Assembly (NCBI GenBank): GCA_050084515.1
Contig: CM114272.1
Location: 14,260,001 to 14,324,000, forward strand
Reading direction: 5' to 3'
Source: Blasia pusilla
Taxonomy: Eukaryota; Marchantiophyta; Marchantiopsida; Blasiales
Length of the DNA: 64,000 nucleotides
Numbering within the stretch: position 1 is the stretch's first letter; each line of letters opens with the position of its first letter. Positions 25,151-35,705 of this stretch are shown one piece after another. The position numbers were made by a program, and so were the translations under genes. The notes below the pieces were generated by a model that saw only the letters and a program-made list of their open reading frames with translations, searched no databases and had not been told where the DNA came from.

Positions 25151-28000
25151 TTTAAAATTTAATTTAAATATAATTATTTTAAAAATAATCATCTTAATTC
25201 ATATTTGATATTTGGGGAAAGGAAGTTGAATTTGAATGGAAAATTGTCATTAATTAAAATTAACTAATAATGTGGTTAGTGGATGTTATTTTGGTTGGAA
25301 GAGTGGAAAGATACGAATAGGTATTGTTCAAAATTTTATGGAGGAGTGAAATTATTTAGGGGGATTTGGGTATTATTTAAAACTGAAATGTTCTTTTGCA
25401 ATCATGTGCATGTCATCTAGTATATATGGAGTCATGCCATATGTATGCTATATATTTTTAAATAGGTTTTTAATGAAGAACATGATTATTCGCATGTGCA
25501 TAATAGGAGTTCTACACCAATCTATATTATAATGGATGATCTTACAAGTATAATGCTACAAGATAGTGGGATAGTAACCCAAAATAGGAACATTTTTGAA
25601 GTTTGTTGTTAGAGTCATATTAGATGGGTAGAGGTAGATGCATAAAGAGAACTGATTTTAGTGGAAGAAAAGAAAATTTGTAATAATAAATTAATAATTA
25701 AATATATTAATAGTATAATGATCCAAAGTGATAATAACGTGGGATAATTATGAAAAATAACCCCAAAAAAATAATTTGTGCCTTAATTTGTATTTGATGG
25801 GAAGGAAAATGAATTTCAATGTAAAAGGAATAGATGTTGTTTAGATTTTATGGAAAGGTAAAATGAGTTAGAGGTTTGGGATATCATTTAAACTTTAATT
25901 TAGGAGTGGAATTTTCTAGAAGAGTGGAATGTTATAACTCTTCTAAGATTGAAGAAAATAAAAATTGTATTTAAATTTTGAAATGAATAATGTGATTATT
26001 TTTAGAAAGAATCATGTTAATTGACATATGATAATTTGAGAAAGGAAAATGAATTTGAATGGAAAAGGGAATGATTTCATTAATTAAAACTAGCTAAGAC
26101 TTTAGTCTGTCAGAATTTAGTTTCATTAATTAAAACTAGCTAAGAATATTATTTTGGTGGGAAGAGTGGAAGCGAGGGTAGGTATTGTTCAAAATTTTAG
26201 GGAGGAGTGAAATGATTTAGGGGAGTTGGGTATTTTTTAAACATGAAAGTATCTTACTCTTTTAAGATTAAAAAATAGAAATTCTATTTAAATTTTGAAT
26301 TTTTTTTTCTAAATTATTCGAAAAATCATTTTCGTTCCCAAGCACGGACATGCTAACTAGTACAATGAAATAGAATCATGGTATAATCTTAAATATTGAA
26401 ACTTAGTGGATTCCTTCCCCTTTATGAACTTGGAAGAAGGGCGGGATGGGGAGTTCCTACCCTCTCCTCTTGGGGGTGGGTTTAGGGTTTCAAAATCAAC
26501 ATTGAATCTTTCTTTTACAAAAACTCTTATGACTTTATCAGCATAGATAAGAAATAAGAAAACATTCAGTGCTTGCTTTTATTTTAAACAACTTGAATAT
26601 GTCATAAGCCATTTTCAATATAAAACCCAAACCCTAATGATTACGTAATATGCCCATATAATGAAGATATGGTAAGTTATTACATGTGTATCTTAATATT
26701 GCAAATAACATCCAACTCATATCTCAATATTGTAATAACATTATACCTTATTTTCATGTTAAGTTTTGTATATGGGATATGTGTTACAAAGTTCATGTTT
26801 ACATGTCTCCTTTGCATTTGATAGGCACAAGGGAGTTTTTGGGAAAGCATTTTGATAAGTTTTATTTTATTTTATTACGAGCACTTATAAAAAAAATTTG
26901 TGGAAAATTTTCCAAGTATATTTTGATCGTAGAAAAAAAAACGAAGGAAAATATCTAGCCACGAAAAATGGCAATAGAAAGATGTGGCAAGAAAAAGGGA
27001 GACAAGAAATTCCAACAAAGGAAAGTTGACGAAAAACTTTTCAAGAGAAATTCCAAAACTGGGAGTATTTTCCAGAGCAAATTTATGCAATCAAAATATA
27101 CTTGGAAAAATTTCCACAACATTTTAAGAAACATAGGAAAAAAATGTCCATCTTAATATTCTTTAGCAAAATATTACGGCCCCTACAATACTTGGTTCCG
27201 AGCGCAGAGGCTCGAGAACACAAGTTACTTTGCAGAATTCTTGACCCTTCGATAAGTATTTTTCAAGGGTCAGATGAATGTGAATATGTTCCATTGTGTT
27301 AGAGTTAATGCTCTCATTAATGTGGAAGTTATTCTTATTACTCTAGGCCTTCTTGTCATCGTGTTACTACTCCACCTGGAATTTGTCGTGTTCTTTCCTC
27401 AACGTAACTTCTCCCGTCCAAATACTGATCTTCTTCGAACTTCCAAACAATTGTACGTCTCCAAACCTCCGAACAAATATATGATGATAAAAAACTCAAA
27501 ACCGCATACTGGTTGTTTTTGGCAACAACCTTTTAACTTCACTTGGGGTACCAACAAGTCATCTTACTCCTAGGTTAATTCTTTCGTGGTGTTGTTCAAA
27601 GTGGATTATCTTGAACAAACCAAATTTCTATCAACTAACATTCTTACTTAAATTCAACATAAAAAATTATAAATGTTTTTCCCCTATGTTGATTATCTTG
27701 CATATGTGTGATCCTCTCACAAAATAATCTCTATTAACCTATATATAAAAGAATGGAAAAGAAAAATAATTTCGCTAATTAAAATCAACTAACAATTTAA
27801 TTAATGGATGTTATTTTGGTGGGAAAAGTGGAATGGAAAGAATAGATCATGTTAATTTTTTTCTGGAGAGGTTAAATTATTTAGGGGATTTGGTTATTGT
27901 TTAAAATTTAATTGAAAAATAAGATTATTTATAAATTATTACTTTCATAAATGTAAAAAAATTAAAATTTAAAATAGAAGTTATAATATATTTTCATACT
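25151..28000. repeat. AT-rich region with a second dispersed repeat
   Basis: A ~180-bp motif recurs near 25210-25390, 25800-25930, 26035-26240 and 27740-27910. It consists of a GGAAA-TGAATTTGAATGGAAAA block, ATTAATTAAAA(T/C)TA(A/G)CTAA, GTTATTTTGGTGGGAAGAGTGGAA, and GGAGTGAAAT-ATTTAGGGGA-TTGGGTATT. No gene is supportable. Frames at 26686-26958 and 27274-27573 have AT-driven composition and no domain. Confidence 0.6.
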
Positions 28001-28029
28001 AACAAATACATCTATATCTATATAATTAC

Positions 28030-28195
28030 AAGAGGATGGGGTTTGAGGAAACCCTCATGAGGTGTTGATACCTATCCTCTAAGGGCTCCTATGGAGTCGA
28101 CATATGTCATTTTTAGAGAGAGAGTTGAATTAAGGAGAGATAATAAAAACATTTAAGTATCACCTGTGCGTAGCACGGGCACAGGCTAGTTACTA
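28030..28195 (+). mobile_element. Helitron-like 3' terminus
   Basis: The segment ends CCTGTGC-GTAGCACGG-GCACAGG-CTAGT at about 28162-28190. A short GC-rich hairpin directly followed by CTAG and a T is the classic 3' end of a Helitron transposon. The sequence before it matches the repeat at 4640-4905. No Rep/helicase coding sequence is present, so it would be a non-autonomous element; its 5' end was not located. Confidence 0.5.
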
Positions 28196-28860
28196 TTGGA
28201 GAGTTCCTCTTCATTTTGAGATCTCCTCTCCTTTTTCCACACATCCTTTTCAACCAATAGAATGCTCTTTGTTTAAACCAATGAATTCGCTCGAATTCAA
28301 TTGTATATTTAAGATAAACAATTCAAAATTATACATCCGCGAACCCACAGGCAACAACTAATATATATATTAGCCCCATGGAAATTTTCTTGCAATAATC
28401 TATGTGCTAAAGATGAAATTTTTGTAAGTGCCGTCTATGTGTCAAAAATATATGTTAAATGATAAAAATGATGAGAAATTGACGATAATCTGTATTATTA
28501 TGGGAGAGTGTCTTTTTGATTTGCAAACTTCTCTACGTTTGACATGTGGCAACCAGGCGACAAGAAAATCTATGTTATTATGGGAGAATGCCTTCTTGAT
28601 TGCTAATACCTCTCTGTTTGACACGTGGCAACAAGAAAATATTTCACATGTTACGGACAATACAAATTTAAATTTATGTGCAACATCATTAATCTCTTTC
28701 CTTCACGGGCTTTACATTAACCCTTCAAACACTTTTTAATTTCCCATGGTTAGCATAAAGTTCCATAAAAAATTTGGATTTGTGTATGCATCATCATTAA
28801 TCTACTATCCACTACCTTTAAACACTTTTTTATTTCCTTGCTAGTTAACAAGTTACTAAT
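28196..28860. repeat. Inverted copies of the 24.3-kb repeat family
   Basis: The segment reads as the reverse complement of the units at 24330-25150: TTATTATGGGAGA(G/A)TG, CTTCTTGATTTGCAAAC, CTCT(C/G)TTTGACACGTGGCA, ACAAGAAAAT-TTTCACATGTTA and TTATGTGCAACATCATTAAT. At least two units are present (about 28490-28580 partial, 28570-28745), with a further diverged end up to 28850. Confidence 0.7.
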
Positions 28861-29344
28861 ATTTAAACATGGATCCCTTTCGGGCCCTAACTAGTTACGG
28901 GTCCATTTGCGGTTGCACGTGTAGGGCGGTGCCGGGTTTAGGGTTGCAAATACTTACGTGGTCCGTATGCCTAGGCCATTTGCAGAGACGTGGAAATTGA
29001 GCGGTTCTGAGAATAGGTCTCAGTATTTTGGAGGACAGTATCATGGTTCTGGTCATGCGTTCTAAACTGCGCTGCTCAAGGAATGTCAACATCCTCCCGT
29101 CGATTTGGGCCTTCTCCTCCATTGCTTCAAAGGCAAGAATCTGGCGTTGGCGCAGGATCTTACTCTGTTCAAATAGGGAGTGTTACTGCTAAAGGAAAAC
29201 GGCCGGCCCGCGAAAAATCGGATGTGCTGTCGTTGTGATGTAGTTGTTCTCATGATAGGAGAGTCAGTTTTCTTTTTTATCAATTATCGCGTGGTCGGGA
29301 GCAAATCTGCGAGCTAATTTAGTTGCAAAGAGTCGAGACAGTCT

Positions 29345-29790
29345 CCTGAATGGAGCGCGTCGGTGGTGATGAGTGGATTATGATCGCTGAACTCCGTTTC
29401 CTCCTCTCATATGCTTGCGATCTGCAGGACAAGAGGAGAATGATTGTGTTTGACGTGATTTTTAGGCAGTGTTGTGGATTCAGCCATGAGGCAAGACGTT
29501 CCTGAATGGAGCGTCGGTGGTGATGAGTGGATTATGATCGCTAAACTCTGTTTCGTCCTCTCATATGCTTGCGATCTGCAGGACAAGAGGAGAATGATTG
29601 TGTTTGACGTGATTTATAGACAGTGTTGTGGATTGAGCCATGAGGCAAGACTCTCCTGAATGGAGCGTCGGTGGTGATGAGTGGATTATGATCGCTAAAC
29701 TCTGTTTCGTCCTCGGATATGCGTGCGATCTGCAGGACAAGAGGAGGATCATTGTGTTTGACGTGATTCGTAGACAGTGCTGAAGATTGA
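29345..29790. repeat. Three tandem units of about 155 bp
   Basis: Units start at about 29345, 29501 and 29656, each with CCTGAATGGAGCG-TCGGTGG. They continue through GATGAGTGGATTATGATCGCT, CTC-GTTTC-TCCTC, ATATGC-TGCGATCTGCAGGACA and GAATGATTGTGTTTGACGTGATT to CAGTG-TG-GATT(C/G)AGC. Identity between units is very high, so the expansion is recent compared with the surrounding repeats. No coding function is evident. Confidence 0.85.
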
Positions 29791-29799
29791 GCATAAAAC

Positions 29800-31570
29800 C
29801 AGCTTTTCATCTACCCTCACCCAATTCAAGTGCGTACCCGCTGACCCCTTCGCAAACTAAGTCTATTTGGTGCAGAAATCCCTAGTGGAGATCTTATGAC
29901 CACTTGGGAGGACGGGGAGGGCACAGAGCACCGTAAGGAAATGGGAAGGAAGCATTATACTTTGTAGACCCCATCAAACTGCACTCTCCTCCTTTAAGAA
30001 TTGTGTTTCCATCCCTTTTCAGCACTGGTGTCCATGTCATGCACCATTTCTCCCCCCTCTGGCAATCAGCACCCTCCATAACCTCACCCGGATCCTCCAC
30101 CCAATGTAATAATGGACCATATTCTTCATATTTCTCCTCCAAAGATCGAGAATGTTGTTTGCATTCACTTGTGCTTGAAAGGTTGAGGATGTGTTGTGGG
30201 TTTTCCCGAGCGTGAAAGATCAAAGAAGAGCCAAAATTTAGGGATATATTTTGCAGCCTATAGTCCACATTTATTGCGTTTTGCATCATTCGCGTTTAGC
30301 CCTCTTCCACCATATTTAGATTGCAGATATTGGTCACTCTTAAATTTCATGGGACTTCCCAAATTTTTCCATCAAATTTGGGAGAGTAACTTTGTTACTC
30401 AAGTGCGAAAGATAATTGATGAAACCACTCCAAATCCCATTTTATCAATGGTATCTCCCAAGGGTAGAATAAGGTGTATATCCTAAACTGCCAAAAATGA
30501 GGAGAGCTTACAATTGCAAAAAGTTTATCGATAGCAATCTCGACTAGATGAAGAATAGTTGATTTTTCATGAACATGTTTGTAAAGCTGGGAGGGCACTC
30601 AAAAATCTAGTCATAAGCCAAGACCTTGAAGAAGTGCACTAGGTGGATAAACTTACTAGTCTATTGAGTAGGTGACAAAATGCTAACAATTTACGCCTAA
30701 AATCTTCCAAAATAGAAGTTCAATGATAGAAGGGAGACAAGTATTCATGACCTATTTTGCATAACCAACCTCGCTAAAAATGTGTTTCCAACTAATTGGA
30801 TGAAGTTGGTGGAGAGATCATTATTAAGATGTTACACCTTGATCAATCCTTACGGGGATATGATAGGCAGATGTGTTTCCATCAACAAACTTTATGTGTT
30901 TGGAGAACCCATTATCTCTAAATGCAACTCCATCTTTCATCCATGATATTTTTTATGTCATTTAAGACTAGGTCACACATATCAAAAGAGGATGAAAGAA
31001 ATGAAAGAGAAGGCTTTAACTAAGGTTTTGGAGAATTGTAAAATTATGGAAAAATTTCCATAATATACTTCATGTTCGGAGAGCAAATACTCAAAAACTA
31101 AGTTCCCATGTGAAAGTGGGACTAGAGCTTGTAAGCCACTTGGTCTTAAATCCTAATATATATAGACCCATATCCTAGTTATAGTAATCCTACACACTCT
31201 AATACTCCTACACAATCACATTAGCAATGTTTCATCATCTTCATTGAAAAATACTTAAGGTTCGCACCAAGATAATTAAAGAATATGCACATGAGACTTT
31301 GAATACCTTAAAAAACCAACATCCCCATTCCCTAAGTAGATTAGAGTATAATGATTATTTCATGAGAGGGAGTAAACAAGGGACGCTACATAAGCGCTCT
31401 TGCCCATGAATGAGGTCCAAGAGAGAGATGGTATCTTCACTCCAAATAACATTGATCCATTCTCTCACAAAGAGAGCATGAATGAGCTCAACAATCAGAG
31501 AGCTTTGGACTGGGAACTTGTTGGTATTATATCGTTTAGCATGAACCGACGAGTATATGTAAGGCGCCTT
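29800..31570. other. AT-rich stretch without a supportable gene
   Basis: Frames up to 131 codons occur (29894-30289 minus) but none shows a domain or neighbouring exons. I see nothing I can name. Confidence 0.35.
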
Positions 31571-31609
31571 CGAGGAATTCAAAAGAATTCTTCAAGAGAT
31601 CTAGAATGA

Positions 31610-32140
31610 CCTAGAGAGACCTAGGGTTATATGAGAGAGGAGTTTTTCCCTTTACGGGCGGGGTGGTCTCAGGTGTGGATCGCAAGTACTCACGCTTGCA
31701 CAGACATGTCTGTCCATGGGACAAACATAAGTTTGCGGACACAGAACCTGCACTCAAGCTGGAGCCCGCCCCCGGAGCTCGTAGTAAGCACTCCGGATGT
31801 GAGGTCGCCCAAGAGTTCGCCATGCGCATGCCTAGAGTCCGGCCTTAGGCTGCCCAATGGGGGCCCGTCTCGCCATGTGCACGCCCTTCGCGGGCCTGGC
31901 CACGGGCCATAAAACCAGTGCAGGCTTAGCCAGCTCGAGTGCCCGCTACAGCCTCGACGAGCTCCAAGGGCATGGTGAGATGCAGGCCGCCAGTACACAG
32001 GCCGCATGCTCGTCCCATGGACGGACTTGTCCATTTCTGTGCAATCTTGACTTGAATACCTCCTCCAACAGTCCAAAATTTGGGAGTTCCCCCGCAACGA
32101 TGTTTGTGATGTGGGGAATCTCTGCATATGCATGACTCAT
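31610..32140. repeat. GC-rich island bounded by imperfect inverted repeats
   Basis: A GC-rich block sits in AT-rich surroundings. CTTGCACAGACATGTCTGTCCATGGGAC near 31693-31720 recurs in inverted form as GTCCCATGGACGGACTTGTCCATTTCTGTGCAA near 32012-32045. Between them lie several overlapping frames with no recognised domain. It could be a small DNA transposon or a decayed gene fragment; I cannot tell. Confidence 0.4.
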
Positions 32141-32689
32141 GCTCAAAAGCAAGTTACTCAATTTTCTGGAGTCCATGTGCATTGCTCATCCAATGCCCTA
32201 ATCTGAAAATTACCTAATCGTAATTGTATAAATGAAAAACCTTCAAAAAAAGCGCTAATGACTTAATTTCTCCACAACATCATGGTCTAGGTTGTGTTAT
32301 CTGCCATGTCCTCTCCAACATGATGTTGAATAATACCAATCATATAGGTATTTAATCAAGAAAATCTCGCTAATGCTACAATAGTGGAGCATGTGATTCT
32401 CTCTACGTTATACCGCCCCATTTTGTTTGTCATGATACATTGTTCATTACAACTAAAATATGCTTGGGATCGGCATATGTATGCCCATTATGCTTTTTTC
32501 TATGCCATGAATGTTCTCTCATCATCGTCATCATCCATCATCCCAAGTGTCCTTACGCAATGATGCAGAAATGTGAAGGTGTCCCAACAACTAAAATATG
32601 TACAACATGGCCTAATCTAATATGAAATCCTCTGCCATAATTTCCTCCACCTGAGTCTAGTTTCTAATCAAGCCCTTGAATCAGCGTAT

Positions 32690-32880
32690 ATAACACTAGT
32701 AGGCAGCCCGTGCCATGCACAAGAGTGAAGGAACTAATCATGTTGCACATAAAATTTTTTTTCTTGTTGCCTGTAAAGAGGGAAACATTCTCTTGTTGCC
32801 CAGTTGTCATATGTAAAGCAAAGAGGTGTTTGCAAATCAAAAGGGCACTCTCCAATAATAATATAGATTTCACAAAATAC
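32690..32880. repeat. Single copy of the ~200-bp dispersed repeat
   Basis: Preceded by CACTAGTAGGCAGCCCGTGCCATGCAC, it continues with the family's landmarks AAACATTCTCTTGTTGCCCAGTTG, GAGGTGTTTGCAAATCAAAAGGGCACTCTCC and AATAATAATATAG. Confidence 0.7.
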
Positions 32881-32999
32881 ATCCATCTACTATACGCAAG
32901 TCTAGCTATACCATTCTCGTTGGCCAATAGATGAGAAAATGTGGATATCAACCACACCACAAGTGCAGCAGTGTGTAACCATCCTTTGTTAGTCATAGT

Positions 33000-33740
33000 T
33001 AAATTAGAATCTATGACATGAAGCGCATAAGTGGGAAAGAATCAACCAAAAAGAGAAAAGACAAGATACATGAGATAAAGATGAGAGTGGGGCCATAGGT
33101 TGGTGAAAAGGAAGATAAGGATGAGGTTGGGACATTGGAGGCCAAAGGAGATCCTCTCATGCTATGAGAGTAGGACACGTGGCATAAGGATAGGTAGAAC
33201 TAATTTTTCTTCTTTGTACCTATCTCTAAGTAAATAAAGGAAGAGGAGAGGCCTCGAGGGGCATTCTACCTTTGAGCAACTCTAGAGTGGTTCTGTGAGC
33301 TGGAGAGTTACATAGTGTCTATTCAAAGAGTGAAGTGCGGCATATAGGATGCATGGTTGTTATCGCAAATGCAAGCAACCAAGATCTACGTTGTCAAATC
33401 TGAATCAGCAACAACCATGAGTGATGAAAACCTAAGAGGAAGTGTATACGACAAGAGAGTGGTCTTCATTGCCATATGGATGAGATTTACTAGATGATCC
33501 TTACCAAAAGTGTTCCATTAGGATCATTTCCAATGAGGTATGGAGACACCATTGAGAGGTGCTTTACCTTGCATCCGAGTTATGTCCTAATCAAGTACTT
33601 GAGAGACGTATGGATAGAGCTAGAGGTCAGAGGATAGCTTGAGCACGTGGACCACCCACTCCACAAAGCGGATGGTCCACAAAGAGTATTGATCCATAGA
33701 GATGAGAAGTTGGGAAGCAACCCCACTCCCTTGTTTATTT
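33000..33740 (+). other. Possible LTR-like segment
   Basis: No coding signal. The order of landmarks (GACACGTGGCATAAG, then TAAATAAAGGAAGAGGAGAGGCC, then a CTTTGAGCAACTCT block) resembles that in the insertion within copy C at 60097-61060 (CTACGTGGCACAAA, TATATAAAGAGGAGAGACC, CATCTTGAGTCTCTC). It precedes the old methyltransferase fragment, so it may belong to the same element. This is weak evidence. Confidence 0.3.
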
Positions 33741-33749
33741 TTCAAAGGC

Positions 33750-34650
33750 GATGAGGACCCCATTGATGTGTTCTGATCAAAATTCAAGAATTGGTGGAAT
33801 GCCTAGGCCTAAGCCTAATTTCTTAGGTTAGTTGAGTGTTGGAAATGGGGGTGGCTTGGGAAACCACATGGTCAAGTTATTTTGGGACATGGTATAGATT
33901 TTGCGATATTTATAAGAGCACCCACCTTGTTCTCTAGCAGAGATTCTAGTATCTCATTATTGGATGACTCTCGTTCAAGGGTGGTGATTGATGAGTGTAT
34001 ACAAGGTTCGTGCATGGATTGGACCAAAATTACTTTTGGATGGGACGAGTGTGGGATCTGTACCTCTAATAAACGAACATGATGTCCCATGATATATTGA
34101 GAAGGTCATGTGGAAGGATGGATAAACCCTCCCAAGTGTTGGTGGATTCAGTTTTGGATCCTCAACATCAATCACATATAATGGGGCATGATGAAAAAAC
34201 CCCATTGAGTGTACATGTGGTCAATAGAGTTGCCATGCAAGGAGTAGCACTCCCTACACTAGTGAATTTTCCTGCCTCCTATACTTAGAAGTAGGGCAAT
34301 CCTAGCTAGCTTGATTTGAGATGATCAATTATAGTAGTTGGTGGATCCCAACGTCCACGAGCAAGAGCATTTGATGGGATTTTCTACATGTTTGACGTAA
34401 GATCCGTCATGTACCTGGTCAAGCTACAGACCTAAATTGTGTGACATGGATTATCAATCTAGGAGTGGCTAAGTTTTGTCTCATGCAATTGAGGCGTGTT
34501 ATCCTTGAGGCGCTTGTGAGCTCTATGCCTACTAAGACGTCATAGGCAATGACTAGGCCAAGAGGCCCAAGACAAGAGGATATTGAGATATCATAGATAA
34601 TTTTTTGAGAGATATACCCTTGGACTTCTTGAGATGTGCAACAAGAACAT
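33750..34650 (+). pseudogene. Ancient retrotransposon fragment with methyltransferase remains
   Basis: DNA-level similarity to copies A and C is clear but old. It begins with GATGAGGACCCCATTGATG, which matches the gag-protease linker of copy C, then jumps to methyltransferase sequence. Matches include TGCGATATTTATAAGAGCA, TTGGATGACTCTCGTTCAAGGGTGGTG, GTTGGTGGATTCAGTTTTGGAT, TGGTCAATAGAGTTGCCATG, AATTTTCCTGCCTCCTATAC, CCCAACGTCCACGAGCAAGAG and the motif X block ending GACATGGATTATCAATCTAGG. Many CG dinucleotides of copies A and C are TG or CA here. It is heavily frameshifted and cannot make protein. Confidence 0.8.
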
Positions 34651-35705
34651 CAAGGAATGGCAACCATGACAATTGGCATTATATAGGGTTATGTGTTCTT
34701 GTTACATGTATAGTCTACACTTCAAGGTATGTATCGAAACATCACTTGTAAGTATTTTGAAATTAAAGATAAGCTATCATGGAAAAAAATCCGTTGGCAA
34801 GAGTACCTCACTAGACTCAATATGGAAATCATCTATAAGCTCGAAGAAAGGATAATTTGGTGACAAACGTCTTGAGGAGAGACAAGGAAACTTTTTGGTA
34901 GTATGTGGAAAGTCCAAGAACAAGTTATTTCCCACATGGGCAAGAAATATCTCGCACACACTTATCTAACCCTACAATGAATGCCAACTTTGCTAATGTA
35001 CAAGATATATATATATATTCCTTATAGTTAAGGAATTTCTTTTTAGTATGTACCCTCATATAAGAAATTTCAAACATGTCATAGGAACAAATTTTAGAAT
35101 TAAAAATATAATTCTCCTATTAAATTAATGGATTATGAGCATATTTTCAATTACGAGCATGGTTCATATTAAAGTTTCAATCTACTTTTTCCACTACGTG
35201 ATTTTAATCACTCCCCACCTTCTACATTCAAATCTCATGTCTGTCCAATTTTGATATTCTTAGGCTTCCCACATTTTGTAAGGGATCTCATATTTAATTA
35301 CATGGAGATAAATTCATAAATTTATATACAAATTTATCATGTTTCTAATTATTATACGGATACATTATATATAGATTATTATTATAAAAGGTAAATTATC
35401 TTTAACTTAGTGAAAGAGATCTATATTTTCAAATTTAGAATTTGAAACCAATTCAAACCATCTAGTCTTAAATAGCACCAATGTAGAGTCTTTTGATTGT
35501 CATAATTGAGATTAAACCTGTTTACAATTGAATAATGTATTTCTTAGTGAAAGCAATCTATATATGTTCTTCACATAAAGTTCCCATTATCCTATTATAA
35601 GAGATTTGTTATATTTTTACTTTGTTTATTCCTTGAAGAAAATTTAATTTAAAAATTATATGATCTTGAAGGAGGTTAGGAAAATTTTTACAAGAAAACA
35701 AGTCA
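34651..35705. other. AT-rich upstream region of DNAAF11
   Basis: I see no coding exon. The last few hundred bases presumably contain the DNAAF11 promoter and 5' UTR, but the extreme AT content hides any TATA-like element. Confidence 0.35.

Noticed and set aside
26686-27573. Frames of 66-99 codons in the AT-rich block
   Set aside because: Composition-driven, overlapping on both strands, no domain or conserved context.
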